Below are positions 24,537 to 34,193 of a stretch of DNA of 64,000 nucleotides, piece by piece (the first letter of the stretch is position 1; every line of letters begins with the position of its first letter). The stretch comes from F1-80-MAGs062 sp046345315 (lineage in GTDB: Bacteria > Planctomycetota > Planctomycetia > Planctomycetales > Planctomycetaceae). The position numbers and the translations under genes were made by a program. Location of the stretch: assembly GCA_046345315.1 (NCBI GenBank), contig JBKDKA010000108.1:1-64000 (forward strand). The letters run 5' to 3'. The notes beneath the pieces were generated by a model. That model was not told the origin of the DNA. It saw only the letters and a program-made list of their open reading frames with translations, and searched no databases.

Positions 24537-26618
24537 TCAGGGTAGCGCCGAGGAATGCGATGCAAAACGAATCGCCGAATAGGCTCGATGGAACGTCTGT
24601 CCGCCGAACTCAGGCATTTCGAAATCACCGAAATCGAAGTCCGGCATCACGATCGTCGGGACCATGACATAGGGAACTGTCGGCTGAGGAGCCGAGTAAA
24701 CGTTCGGAACAGTTTCGTAGTATCCGGGATCGGCAAATCCGTCGTTGATGTTCATGCCCGGATGAAAGTAACGTCCGTGACTCGGTGTCGTGACAAAATG
24801 CTCTGCAGGCCCCACTGCATTCCAGTGGGAGGCTGAGTACACACTTCTCTGCACGATCGGGGCAGGAGAATACTGTGGCATGCCGGAGGGAACAGATCCA
24901 AAGTCAGGGTGCACGTATGGTTCGACATTCCAGGATGATGAAGCTGGATTCGCCGGAGCATCCACGACATGTCGGTCACCACCAGAAAATCCCGGAATAA
25001 GAAACTTCGGGATTCGAAGGAGTCCGCGACGTTTCGGTGTACGTTGCGCAGAACGCCGGGTTCCCTGGGAGTGCTGTGTCGCGGAGTGGTGAGACTGCTC
25101 CAGCTCCATCGGAGCGCTCTGGAAATTCGTGTCGTAGGTGAGCTGCGGTGAGTATTCGTATTCAAATATCGCCGGACTGGCCCCGGTCATTGATGAGTCC
25201 GTTGGGAGTTGAGACTCGAATGACGATGAATCCTGAGGGACCGGTCGAAGTTCCTGTGATGGAATTCCGCCCTCTCCCGCCATCGCGGTATTCCAGAAAT
25301 CTCCACCGTCAGACAGAGTCGACGCCTGCTCACGATGTGTCCGTTCGATCAGCGGAGCAGCCTTCTCAGCAGCGGGTCCGGTGACAACAGCACGAATCAG
25401 ATGCGGATTGTCTGAGGGAGGAATCGTCAGTTCATCGAGTTCCAGCGATTCTTCGTCGTCTTCCGACCATCCCAGTGCCGCGATGAATGGAATGTCGTCT
25501 TCCGATGTTCGAAGCAGGCGACTGGAAGAAGTTTCCTGTTCCGTCGGGATCATCACAGGCACCAGCGAATCTTCTGCATCCGCCGGAATCAGTGACTCAG
25601 GAATACTCAGCTCGGATGCCGCAGCGCCTTCTACCCCAGCGTCGGATGGATCAGCGTCGGATGGATCAGCGTCCTCGCGATCCGAAACCGGTTCAAATGG
25701 CGAAGGAAGTTCCTCTTCCTCGCTCTTCGACTGAGGTGCTGGCAAAGATGATTCGGATGTTTCTGATGGTGGGAACTCCGGAAATGTGACTTCCTCCGTT
25801 GCACCAGTATCACTGCTGGTACCAGAACCGCTGCCAACAGGATCAGCACCAGAGGGATCACCCACTGTCGACGATTCAGTGACCGGCTCGCGAGTTGAAT
25901 CCTGAGCTTCTGATGGTTCCGCCGCCTCAGGACTCAGGAGTTCGGAGAAGCCGTCAGTCGTCGAAGACTGCTCAATTGTGACTGAAGCAGACTCCCCGGA
26001 CGTCTCTGATGATCCATCATTCGATGTCGCGTTGTCAGTTGCTGATTCCGACTGTGATTCAGTGGCGGACTGTGACTCAGTAGCAGACTGTGACGAAACG
26101 GTCTGAACAGTCGCCGTGACTCCTGAGTGCTCTTTGACGCCAGAGTCCATGCTGAACTGCTGTTGAGACGCTGCTGCTGCTGGTGACGATGGCGAGTTCT
26201 GAGACAGCAATGCCTTTTGCGAGTCTATCTGCTGTTGAACCAGCATATGCTGTTGCTGCTGGATCTGGTTCAGAGCCGAATCAAGCCGCGACAGCTGACG
26301 CTGGATCTGAGCCAGTTCCGTCTGATTCATGGAAGCCGATTTGTTCGCCGTTGTGACGCGATCGCGTTCACTTCTTTCCGTCGGACGTCGACGGGTTTCC
26401 ACGGACTCCGGAAGAAACTCGATGTAGCGCTCGCGAATCCTTGCGTTTCGCAAAGTGGCCGCGTCCAGCTGGCGTCGCTCAGGAGAGGTGGACTTAGCCA
26501 CGGGTGTCGGGAGTGTCAGCATCATCACACTGGCAGTCATCGCCAGAACAATGGTGCCAGTTGCCAGCAGAAGGCTTCCGTTTCCAAACTGTGTCCGGGA
26601 ATCCATCTCGAGTGACAT
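24537..26618 (-). CDS. Membrane-anchored low-complexity protein, function unknown
   Basis: A 693-residue protein with one N-terminal membrane helix (about 14-36), an Arg-rich stretch, a short Gln-rich coiled coil (about 95-145, with QLSRLDSALNQIQQQQ) and then 200 residues rich in Ser, Glu and Thr containing small tandem repeats (SATESQ units near 180; DPSDA units near 320, encoded by direct repeats at about 25640-25670). The C-terminal 170 residues are Tyr/Pro/Phe-rich (for example SPAPIVQRSVYSA) and end without a known domain. Topology suggests an N-in, C-out surface or periplasmic protein. No family is recognised. Confidence 0.7.
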   Translation of the reverse strand: MSLEMDSRTQFGNGSLLLATGTIVLAMTASVMMLTLPTPVAKSTSPERRQLDAATLRNARIRERYIEFLPESVETRRRPTERSERDRVTTANKSASMNQTELAQIQRQLSRLDSALNQIQQQQHMLVQQQIDSQKALLSQNSPSSPAAAASQQQFSMDSGVKEHSGVTATVQTVSSQSATESQSATESQSESATDNATSNDGSSETSGESASVTIEQSSTTDGFSELLSPEAAEPSEAQDSTREPVTESSTVGDPSGADPVGSGSGTSSDTGATEEVTFPEFPPSETSESSLPAPQSKSEEEELPSPFEPVSDREDADPSDADPSDAGVEGAAASELSIPESLIPADAEDSLVPVMIPTEQETSSSRLLRTSEDDIPFIAALGWSEDDEESLELDELTIPPSDNPHLIRAVVTGPAAEKAAPLIERTHREQASTLSDGGDFWNTAMAGEGGIPSQELRPVPQDSSSFESQLPTDSSMTGASPAIFEYEYSPQLTYDTNFQSAPMELEQSHHSATQHSQGTRRSAQRTPKRRGLLRIPKFLIPGFSGGDRHVVDAPANPASSSWNVEPYVHPDFGSVPSGMPQYSPAPIVQRSVYSASHWNAVGPAEHFVTTPSHGRYFHPGMNINDGFADPGYYETVPNVYSAPQPTVPYVMVPTIVMPDFDFGDFEMPEFGGQTFHRAYSAIRFASHSSALP

Positions 26619-26795
26619 CCCAACGGGTGGTTCCGATATCCGGCTTCTGAACAGTACAGACCGTTATCTACCCATCGACGAGCTACACGCTGAACTTGAA
26701 GGAAAAATCGACAAAATCGCTAAAACCATCCCATTCAGCGTGAATAGCCATTTTTCCGCTCCGACCAGCGATGCAACGGAGCGGACCAGAGTTTG

Positions 26796-27281
26796 TCAGT
26801 TCCAGTGAGCCAATCCCGTAACGCCTCTCGCGTTATGGCGGCAATCGTTCAGCAGCGGAATGTTCAGTTCATGATGGCTGCGGATTCGACGCTCGACCAT
26901 CGATGCGGAAACTCCCGGCACTCGAGTCGCAGTGACACCGATGCGTTTGCCTTCTCGGAAGAATCCCCGCTTACCGGTTTTCGTTCCGTAGACAACGCAT
27001 TGTTTCCAGTTACTGACAGGTGTTCCGTTTTCATAAACGATCGGAGAAACACCCTTTGGACAGATCGCGATCGATGCGTGATAGACCGGTCCCACTTTGA
27101 GCCAGCGTCCTCGGATTCGGCTGGACAGAATATAGACTTCGCGATCATCCTCTCGGAAACCAGCGTCTGCCTCAGAGTGGCTCGCGACAGGAGTCACGTC
27201 TTCGGCCAGCAGGCGGGGATCCGGCCCATGAGTCAGCAGAAACGCGAAGACGGCAGTCTCTATAAGATGTTTGATACTCAT
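26796..27281 (-). CDS. Small secreted protein of unknown function
   Basis: A 161-residue protein with an N-terminal hydrophobic segment (about 5-20) that looks like a signal peptide ending near LLAED. The folded part contains VYHASIAICPKG, SPIVYENG and, near the C-terminus, NIPLLNDCRHNARGVT. A His in VYHA and a Cys-x-His late in the chain are arranged in a way reminiscent of permuted papain-like hydrolases, but I cannot confirm this. It starts with ATG at 27281 and ends 177 bp from the next gene. Alone on its strand segment. Confidence 0.6.
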   Translation of the reverse strand: MSIKHLIETAVFAFLLTHGPDPRLLAEDVTPVASHSEADAGFREDDREVYILSSRIRGRWLKVGPVYHASIAICPKGVSPIVYENGTPVSNWKQCVVYGTKTGKRGFFREGKRIGVTATRVPGVSASMVERRIRSHHELNIPLLNDCRHNARGVTGLAHWN

Positions 27282-27768
27282 CAGACATGCCGGTTAAAGG
27301 GCGTGGGAAGGCGAGGTTATCCGAACACCGACTGAGGCCGCCAAATCGAAGAAGCGTCGAAGCCCGCATTCCCGTGGGGATTCGAAACTAACACCTTTTC
27401 GCTGGAAGGGCCGAAGTTCGTTTCAGAAACGGGAGCCTCCCCGAAGATCTCCATCAAGGTCAGCCGACCAGTTTCTGTGACCGGCAAATGCCTCGCGCCC
27501 CGTACAGCAGGCCCAGTGGCGTTGAGAAACTACAGCTGACTGATCTGCCGGACGTTGATCAGTCTTTTCGAACAGTCATCAATGGGACGCCGCCACCGCG
27601 CGTCCTGATTTGGGAACTTCGGTCATCGAAAGTAAAGTGCTTTCGACCCGGAGACTGCGCTGCCGATTCTTCCTGTTATCCTGGATCAGGCCGACCGGTG
27701 AATCTTTCCTTCATTGAAAGACAGTCGCGAGGCTCGGTACCTTTTTGTTCTTCTGAGCCAATGGTCCG
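27282..27768. other. Intergenic region without a gene
   Basis: The 487 bp between the AhpD-like gene and the small secreted gene contain no frame with recognisable features. A 7-bp perfect hairpin (TCGAAAG at 27626-27632 with CTTTCGA at 27640-27646) lies about 120 bp past the stop of the gene at 27769 and might end its transcript, but it has no T-run. Confidence 0.5.
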
Positions 27769-30492
27769 TCATTTTCTGGGCGGAAGATCTCCAAAGACGT
27801 TCTCCTGTTCCAGAGGGAGCTGGAATCCGTCTGAGACGCGGGTCATGTAAAGTCCTCTGCAGAGCCACCAGAAAGTCGACATGGCCTGCTCCGGTCCGAA
27901 GTCTTTCTCAAGTGTCACATAGTCTTCCCTCGTGAGAGTCCACGGGGCTGTGCTGAGTTTTCTTGCGTAAGCGTACGCTCGCTGTTCTTGCGGTGGAAAT
28001 ACAGACCAGTCACTGCCGGCAAGACGACGGGTTCGATCTGCAACTGCAGGTTTGTCGAGCCCCGCCACCTCGAGCAGCATCTCGCAATGGCCCATACAGT
28101 AATTGCATTCGACGGCCCGGGTCTGTACCCAGAAGAGGCTTTCCTCAAGCACACGATCCCCGGGGCGCTCGGCCCACATCGTGCGTGTCGTGATACTCCA
28201 GGGAACCTGCAGTTCCGGTGCATATCCATACGTCATCAGGCTCCAGACGATTCGAGTTGGTCGAGCTGCCATCGCCGCTGGCAGTTTTCCCTTGACGTCG
28301 TCCCACTTCGGCACGGGGAGTCGAGGTTTCCGAAGACGCTGTTTTTCCAGTCTCTTCTGAAGTTCCTCATAAGTGACAGATGCCCAGTCTTCTTCATCGT
28401 CGACAACATCCGCGCCGGCTGACTGCAGGGCAGGAATCTGTCCCTGTGGCGGAATCAGTGGTGCAATCTGAAGTGCACCCTCGGCGAACGCAATCCGGAT
28501 CGGGGGCAGCGGGCCGGATTCCTCCAGCGGAAGCTGAAGTCCGAGCAGAATTCGATCCTGAAAGTTGCCATAGGCTGCCAGCAGGACCATGGAAGCAACC
28601 CGGTTCTCACCATAGGTCTTCCGCAGTTCGTCAAACAGCTCGTCGGGAATACTCGGTGCAGCAACGGTCAGCAGTCGAGCGAACTCCAGTGGCTTTCTGT
28701 CTGTTTCCGGCCACTTCTCAGCAGGACCGGTCAGAATTTCGGCGGCTTCCGGCCCAGCCCCAGCCCGCTTCAGATCCGCGAGGGCATCTGCCATGGAATA
28801 CTCGCAGCGGTTCTCGGATGCAACGACCCACCGCATCTTCGCTCTCAGAACCGGATCAATCGGACTTTCGACACGATGAGCATAATCCAGTCCAAGCATC
28901 GCGGCTGCTGTTCGCGGAAGGTGTACAGCAACTGCGCGTGCCCATGATGGCAGCGGCTGGTCAGCACCGGAAATCATCTCAGGCATTCGGGATCGACATT
29001 CCGTATCCGACAGAACACGGACGGCGGCCGGGCCGTTCATCGCAGTTCGGGGAGGTTCCTTTTGGTAATAGCGATAGAACACATTTTCCTTTTCCAGCGT
29101 CAGCTGAAAGCCGTTCGAAATGCGAGTCATATAGTGGTATCGACATGCATTAAAGACCACGATCATCGCTCGATTGATGCCGAAGCTCTGCTGAAGCGTT
29201 CGGATGTCTTCATCCGTGATCTTCCACGGAGTCTTCGCAAGCGTTCGGGCAAAGGCATAAGCATGCTGCTCTTCAGGTGGAAACGATGACCAGTCCGTAT
29301 CGCTCAGACGGCGGCTTCGATCCGCGATCTGTTCTCGATTCAGACCGGCCACTTCCCAGTTCATTTCACAATGTCCCATGCAGTAGGGACACTCGACGGC
29401 CTTTGTTGTCACCCAGAACAGCCCGGAACCAAAAATTCGATCCCATTTTCCGCTCGATTCCGCTCCCGCAGTACGCATCACCCGTTCGAATGGACCAGCA
29501 AGCTCGGGTGCATATCCGAAGACAATTCGATACCAGATAATGTCGCTGGATTGCTTCAGAAAGCCTTCCGGAAGATTCGGGGCAATCTGGTCCCAGTCGG
29601 GAACTGGCAACCGAGTCGGCTTCTCTTCCTGCAGGCGAATCCTCTGCTGGAGTTTTTCATAGGACTGTTCACGCCAGACAACGTCCGATTCCGGGTCTGC
29701 AATCGGATTCAACTGAGCATCAGATGAAGCGGACTTTTCGGTGCTCTGAGTCGAATCCTGCGAAGCAGGACGTGATGGAGGCGGTGTCGTGGAGCTGACG
29801 AATGCTTCCGGCACAAACTTCAGATCGAGCGGCGGTGAAAGCTTTTCAGACTCTGAACTCACGCCGAACGACAAGAGAAGTCGGTCCTGAAAATTTGAAT
29901 AAGCCATCAGCAGAACCATGGACGCGGTCTGCCGCTCTCCGAACGCCTGAACAAGCGATTGAAACAGTTGATCCGTCACAGAATCGGAATCGACGCTCAT
30001 CTCATGAGCGAATCGCAGAGCAAGACGTTCGGCGTCACTCCATTCCTGATGATCCCCGTTCTTCAACGACATCATCTGAGCATTCGTGACTCCAGCTGCC
30101 AGCGCATCCATCTTGGCTTCTGCCATACCGTACGTGCTTTGATTCGCAAACGCTGCTGTCCATCTCATCGCTGCCCGAAGCTTCGCCGGGATCGGGCTAT
30201 TTACGCGATGAGCGTAATCCAGTTGGAGGCAAGCAGCAGTTGTTCGAGGCAATTCGGCAGCCAGAATTCGAGCCCAGACCGGCAAAGGCGGCTTTGATCC
30301 ATCCAGGACTGCAGGCAGGCGTGCCCATGCATCCTGATCAGTCAGCTGAGGGAATCGTGTGCCGGACGAATCGGCTGACAGCAAAGGTGCATACCAGTGA
30401 GCCATAATGATTCCTGTCATGAGGCTCCGTAAAAACAAACGGTTCATAAGGCAGGCAGACGCGGTGCGGACTGCGTGTGTGAGCTGAGTCAT
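27769..30492 (-). CDS. Secreted tandem carboxymuconolactone decarboxylase/AhpD-like protein (four domains)
   Basis: A 907-residue protein with an N-terminal signal-like helix (about 18-40). It consists of two homologous halves (about 45-480 and 495-905), each containing two AhpD/CMD-type helical domains. In each half the second domain keeps the redox pair and following His: CPYCMGHCEM at 368-377 and CNYCMGHCEM at 796-805. In the first domain of each half the equivalent site is NQSTYGMAEA and NRCEYSMADA, so the CxxC is lost. AhpD-like proteins are thiol peroxidase partners or decarboxylases. The start overlaps the stop of the deiodinase-like redoxin gene (30489-30492), so a shared redox role outside the cytoplasm is likely. 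Confidence 0.85.
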   Translation of the reverse strand: MTQLTHAVRTASACLMNRLFLRSLMTGIIMAHWYAPLLSADSSGTRFPQLTDQDAWARLPAVLDGSKPPLPVWARILAAELPRTTAACLQLDYAHRVNSPIPAKLRAAMRWTAAFANQSTYGMAEAKMDALAAGVTNAQMMSLKNGDHQEWSDAERLALRFAHEMSVDSDSVTDQLFQSLVQAFGERQTASMVLLMAYSNFQDRLLLSFGVSSESEKLSPPLDLKFVPEAFVSSTTPPPSRPASQDSTQSTEKSASSDAQLNPIADPESDVVWREQSYEKLQQRIRLQEEKPTRLPVPDWDQIAPNLPEGFLKQSSDIIWYRIVFGYAPELAGPFERVMRTAGAESSGKWDRIFGSGLFWVTTKAVECPYCMGHCEMNWEVAGLNREQIADRSRRLSDTDWSSFPPEEQHAYAFARTLAKTPWKITDEDIRTLQQSFGINRAMIVVFNACRYHYMTRISNGFQLTLEKENVFYRYYQKEPPRTAMNGPAAVRVLSDTECRSRMPEMISGADQPLPSWARAVAVHLPRTAAAMLGLDYAHRVESPIDPVLRAKMRWVVASENRCEYSMADALADLKRAGAGPEAAEILTGPAEKWPETDRKPLEFARLLTVAAPSIPDELFDELRKTYGENRVASMVLLAAYGNFQDRILLGLQLPLEESGPLPPIRIAFAEGALQIAPLIPPQGQIPALQSAGADVVDDEEDWASVTYEELQKRLEKQRLRKPRLPVPKWDDVKGKLPAAMAARPTRIVWSLMTYGYAPELQVPWSITTRTMWAERPGDRVLEESLFWVQTRAVECNYCMGHCEMLLEVAGLDKPAVADRTRRLAGSDWSVFPPQEQRAYAYARKLSTAPWTLTREDYVTLEKDFGPEQAMSTFWWLCRGLYMTRVSDGFQLPLEQENVFGDLPPRK

Positions 30493-31727
30493 TTCACAGC
30501 TCCTTCCTCAAGCTGCAGCATCAGGAGTGCCTGCTCCATTTCTTCGGGCTTGAATCCGAATGGGCCGCGACCGCTTTTGTACGCAACTTTGCCCGCCGAA
30601 TCGATTACGTACAGCCTTGCCGGCATCGCACTGTAAGCATTGCCGACGGTGTCAGAGATATCGTCCACATGAAATGGAATTCGGGGTTTCAGCATCGCGG
30701 CGCACTGCTGAGCAACGCTTCGCCGTTCCGCGAATGTCCGCGGCTGTGTGACTACGACTCCGACCTTTTCATTGGACTTCATCGCCCAACCATCGGTGGG
30801 ATGCGCTTCCCTGACATACACGAACAGAAAGTCTGCATGATCCTTCCGGCGATCCCAGACTGCCTCCACAGTGGGATACATGGATCTAAATGGACCGCAG
30901 GTGAAGTTCCCGAAGACAAGTACGAGAGGCTTCTTTCCGATTCGATCGGAGAGCCTGACCGATTCCTCTCCTGACAGAGACTTTACTGTGAAATCCGGTG
31001 CCACCTGATCCACTGCGGGGCCCTCCTGCAGCGCCCCGATTTCGCCTTCAAGAAATCCCTTGATGAGTGTTTCTCGGGTGGGCATGTCACCAGGCCCCAG
31101 GCCACCTCCTGGTGGAATCATCGCATCTCGAAACTGCTCGACTCTGATTGCCTGCCCGTCGCGGCTGATTGTTTGAAAGTAACTCTCCCATTCCGTGGAG
31201 CTCAACAGGCCGTCTCCGTTCGGATCAATTCGCCGAAAAAAACGATTCACCATGTAGGATTGACGAACCCACGAGTTTGAATCTGACCAGTCGAGATCCA
31301 TGCGAGTCAGCATCCGATCATGATCCCGGTCCAGCTGATCGAAGATTGTTTCTCTTCCTGCGAATTTTTCGCGCGTCAGCGGCTGCGCAGGGTCGCCGCC
31401 CACGTGACTCACCAGTCGTTCCCACGAGAAGCGGTTTTCAGCAGGATGAAACCATCCGTTGGTCCCGTCCAGCTGACCTCCACTGGCAATGACAAGATAC
31501 ATCTCCACCGCTTCCGGCATCTTTCTGCCAGAGTACGCTGTCCTGATCTGCTCAGGAGTGTATTTCAGCAATTCCGGTCCCGGCTTCGGCGGCTCACTAT
31601 TGTTGATGACCGCTCCGCTGTTGAGGACCGCTTCAGAAGAGACCGACTGAACGGGTATCTCATCACCGAATGGAGAAACCTGGAGAATGAGAAGACTCAG
31701 AAACAGACAGAATCCTGTGTGACACAT
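30489..31727 (-). CDS. Secreted EF-hand protein with deiodinase-like (thioredoxin-fold) domain
   Basis: About 412 residues with a signal peptide. The middle has EF-hand loops: DRDHDRMLTRMD near 134 and a canonical DPNGDGLLSSTE near 169, implying calcium binding. The C-terminal part (about 240-410) begins APDFTVKSLSG, as in peroxiredoxin/TlpA proteins, but continues FGNFTCGPFRSMYPTVEA and FVYVREAHPTDGW, the signature of the iodothyronine deiodinase-like family. The catalytic position is Cys (TGC codon), not selenocysteine. The frame opens with TTG at 31730, but ATG at 31727 has GGAG 9 nt upstream. It is coupled to the AhpD-like gene downstream by a 4-nt overlap. Confidence 0.85.
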   Translation of the reverse strand: MCHTGFCLFLSLLILQVSPFGDEIPVQSVSSEAVLNSGAVINNSEPPKPGPELLKYTPEQIRTAYSGRKMPEAVEMYLVIASGGQLDGTNGWFHPAENRFSWERLVSHVGGDPAQPLTREKFAGRETIFDQLDRDHDRMLTRMDLDWSDSNSWVRQSYMVNRFFRRIDPNGDGLLSSTEWESYFQTISRDGQAIRVEQFRDAMIPPGGGLGPGDMPTRETLIKGFLEGEIGALQEGPAVDQVAPDFTVKSLSGEESVRLSDRIGKKPLVLVFGNFTCGPFRSMYPTVEAVWDRRKDHADFLFVYVREAHPTDGWAMKSNEKVGVVVTQPRTFAERRSVAQQCAAMLKPRIPFHVDDISDTVGNAYSAMPARLYVIDSAGKVAYKSGRGPFGFKPEEMEQALLMLQLEEGAVK

Positions 31728-31883
31728 CAATGCGAACTCCCGACATCGGTTTCTGAAAAGATAAATTGAAATCAGATTCCATCAGCGACAAAAGCAATTC
31801 AGAGCAGCCGTAACGGATGAAACAGACCTCTGCCGTTTCACGTTGCCCCTGAGCCGCCACTGCACAGATGGGAAAAATACGCT

Positions 31884-31987
31884 CCAGTTTCTCTTGGTGC
31901 CGCGACATAGACCCTTGCAGCTGCAGAAGTATTCGGAGAACGTCCTGTTCCACGGCAGCCATTCAGGTTTTTGAAACCACCCGTAGA
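31884..31987 (+). repeat. Dispersed ~90-bp repeat, diverged copy B4
   Basis: Matches the family in CCTTGCAGCTGCAGAAGTAT and at the right end in TTTTTGAAACCACCCGTAGA; the left arm is degenerate. Lies about 25 bp from the reversed copy B5. Confidence 0.6.
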
Positions 31988-32012
31988 CGGGATGCATGTC
32001 AATGAACGCCTA

Positions 32013-32092
32013 ATAAAACCGGGACTGGCTCCCGGGCGACTCTGAAAAACCTTACAATATTGCCGGAGAAGGGTGCTTGTCCCGGTTCTTGT
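32013..32092 (-). repeat. Dispersed ~90-bp repeat, reversed copy B5
   Basis: Read on the plus strand it starts AAAACCGGGACTGGCTCCCG and ends GGGTGCTTGTCCCGGTTCTT, which is the reverse complement order of copies B1 and B6. The interior lacks the TGCAG run and reads CTTACAATATTGCCGG instead. Confidence 0.65.
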
Positions 32093-32100
32093 CAGAGCCT

Positions 32101-32511
32101 CTAAGGATGAAACAGATCACGAATCACAGTGGTCTCCGGTGAAGTGCTCACGATATACCAGACCTTTTTTGATTCCGATTTGCCGTCAGCATCTGCGAGA
32201 GTGAGTTCCACCTGCACTGAGTAACTCGCGCCGAGTACCTCCCCCGCACTGACAACAGCATGGCCAAGTAGTCTGCGCCCCTTCATCCAGTCGGGATCCT
32301 GAACGTAAATCTCCGGCTTCAGTTCCGTTTCTGCCTTGCCTTCCTTCCATGTGGTCAGAGCCTTCTCCAGTGCCTCAGTTGCTTTTTCCGGGCTTGCCGT
32401 CACGGGCGTGCTTGCCCAATCACAGCCAGAAGTGCCAAGCAAGGTCAGCAGGAGCAGGCTCCGTTGCATCATTGTGCGAATCTGATTCCGAAGGCATCCG
32501 TCTGTGTTCAT
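32101..32511 (-). CDS. Small lipoprotein of unknown function
   Basis: A protein of 136 residues from the ATG at 32511, or about 122 from the ATG at 32472. LLLLTLLGTSGC is a lipoprotein signal with lipobox Cys. The mature part contains a short helix (KATEALEKALTTWKEG), PDWMKGRRLLGHAV and a C-terminal sheet ending WYIVSTSPETTVIRDLF. This looks like a single small alpha+beta domain, typical of planctomycete lipoproteins that I cannot name. It is 292 bp downstream of the DUF1559 gene. Confidence 0.75.
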   Translation of the reverse strand: MNTDGCLRNQIRTMMQRSLLLLTLLGTSGCDWASTPVTASPEKATEALEKALTTWKEGKAETELKPEIYVQDPDWMKGRRLLGHAVVSAGEVLGASYSVQVELTLADADGKSESKKVWYIVSTSPETTVIRDLFHP

Positions 32512-32738
32512 TCTGCAGATCTCAATTCTCGCCGCAGTTTGTCTGCTGCGTTATGTTCAAGGATGAATGCATCCCTTGATCTCGGGCTTTACGTCAGCGG
32601 TTATCGGTCACTTCAAAAGTCTCGGAGAATCACAGTCATCGGCATGGATCGAAGCAGCCCGATGCATGTTTTCCGCCGTTGACATTCGAAAAACAGACCC
32701 TCGGAGTCCCCGAATTCGTTGATTCCGATCTGTTCGAG

Positions 32739-32778
32739 TCCTGCCACGTCTGCTTTGCTGCAGGCAATCGTGGCAGGA
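32739..32778 (-). terminator. Putative transcription terminator hairpin after the DUF1559 gene
   Basis: A perfect 10-bp stem (TCCTGCCACG at 32739-32748 with CGTGGCAGGA at 32769-32778), loop 20 nt, beginning 26 nt past the stop of the DUF1559 gene. There is no T-run after it, so its function as a terminator is uncertain. Confidence 0.4.
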
Positions 32779-32803
32779 TCCTGAAGACTACTGATGATGG
32801 AGT

Positions 32804-33754
32804 TCAGAATTCTCCGAGTGTCTCACCCTCGGCACGAGTCCCGATCGCACGCCACGTTCGAAGATCAATGTTGTCAGACACAAAACGAACGGATCCATCG
32901 CAAAGCAGAAGCTGAACTCCCCCCGTGTGCCGACCGCTCGGTGGCATCGTCGCCCGATTGATCAGAAAGAAGCCACAGGAGCGAGCGTTCGGGACATTCG
33001 TGTGCAGATAAGTGTGCTGTCCATTCATCCACGGTGCTCCCATGAAAAGTGGGAACTGGGTGGAGAGATCATTGATGTTCACTGCATTGCAGATCTGAAT
33101 GGCCTCATCCGGCGTTGTCGGTGACGCAGGGCTGAAGAAGACATCCGCTACCGGGGAGACCTGTCCGTTGTTTCCGTCGGCCAGGATTCGTTCACACATC
33201 GCCGCCGTATTCGATGAACCATCCGTGATGTCACCGATCCGAACGCGACTTGCATAGAACATGACACCATTGGGCGCCGGCATTGAAGCATTCGGGCCGG
33301 TCGGAAGGGTCCAGAGAATCCCTGAACCTTTATTTGCAAAATAGTTCGTTGATCCACCAAGCGCCGGGAGAGTATTCATAAAGTCACTCGGACAACGCAG
33401 CCCTGGAAGTTCGACCATTCGGGCTTCTGTGTTGTTGGCATGACTGACCGGAACATTGAAGTCAATCCGCGAATAAACGTTCACCTGATCTATGTAGGGC
33501 AGGAGCATGCTGAAGGCCGAAAACGATTTCGTCGTCCCCTCATGCCCGAACGGAAGACAGTTGTAAGCATCATGGTAATTGTGCAGAGCAAGACCGAGCT
33601 GCTTCAGGTTGTTCTTGCACTGAGTCCTGCGAGCGGCCTCACGAGCCTGCTGAACGGCAGGCAGGAGCAGAGAGACCAGAATGGCGATAATGGCGATCAC
33701 AACGAGCAGCTCAATGAGCGTAAAGCCGCGAGATCTTGATTTTGAAGAGAACAT
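32804..33754 (-). CDS. DUF1559 prepilin-type N-terminal cleavage/methylation protein
   Basis: A 316-residue protein of the large planctomycete DUF1559 family. The N-terminus has the class III signal SRG followed by FTLIELLVVIAIIAIL, then QQAREAARRTQCKNNLKQLG and HNYHDAYNCLPFG, and near the C-terminus the H..DG motif (GRHTGGVQLLLCDGSVRF). Family members are processed by prepilin peptidase and are thought to form pseudopilus-like surface structures; function is not established. ATG at 33754 with GGGGTGAG just upstream; a GTG codon directly before it also lies in frame. No partner genes beside it; typical stand-alone position. Confidence 0.95.
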   Translation of the reverse strand: MFSSKSRSRGFTLIELLVVIAIIAILVSLLLPAVQQAREAARRTQCKNNLKQLGLALHNYHDAYNCLPFGHEGTTKSFSAFSMLLPYIDQVNVYSRIDFNVPVSHANNTEARMVELPGLRCPSDFMNTLPALGGSTNYFANKGSGILWTLPTGPNASMPAPNGVMFYASRVRIGDITDGSSNTAAMCERILADGNNGQVSPVADVFFSPASPTTPDEAIQICNAVNINDLSTQFPLFMGAPWMNGQHTYLHTNVPNARSCGFFLINRATMPPSGRHTGGVQLLLCDGSVRFVSDNIDLRTWRAIGTRAEGETLGEF

Positions 33755-34193
33755 CACTCACCCCTGAATCATGTAAGAATGAATACATGTACGTCAGTCC
33801 GGGGAAAACTCCCCCGCTGAAAATGAATCACGAAGGAACCTCGCTCAATTCAGAGCGGCAGTAAATCCCGATCGACTCAGGATGTCTGGACACATGACAC
33901 TACGCTGCGGATTGCCGACCTGTTCTCAACACACGCTGGACAACGATGCGTCAGCGCCGATCCTGGGACTTGATACCCGGATACGAAACACAATCTGCAG
34001 ACGAATGACAGTCCATCGCACAGTCGAACGCAGATAGCGATCACTCTCGGATGAAGGCCCTCTGTGCAGCAACATCAACGAACCGACTCACAGAGGCATT
34101 ATTGAGATGCTGTCTGAATGAAGGACGATGCTGAAAGCTCGCAAGAGGCCCTGGTCATCGCGGCCAGAACTCTGCGTTCATGCGATGGAGCAT
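33755..34193. other. Intergenic region without a gene
   Basis: The 439 bp upstream of the DUF1559 gene show no open frame with family features on either strand and no copy of the dispersed repeats. A short G4-A4-C4-type hairpin near 33805 lies about 50 bp before the DUF1559 start and may belong to its leader. Confidence 0.5.

Larger units (their letters stand above)
31728..32100. other. Intergenic region filled by two repeat copies
   Basis: The 373 bp between the lipoprotein stop and the redoxin start contain repeat copies B4 (31884-31987) and B5 (32013-32092) in opposite orientation. No coding frame with family features is seen. Confidence 0.6.

Noticed and set aside
27488..27850. 120-residue plus-strand frame
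   Set aside because: Overlaps the 3' end of the AhpD-like gene and shows no family features.
30880..30920. Selenocysteine codon in the deiodinase-like protein
   Set aside because: The active-site codon reads TGC on the coding strand, so it is Cys, not TGA.
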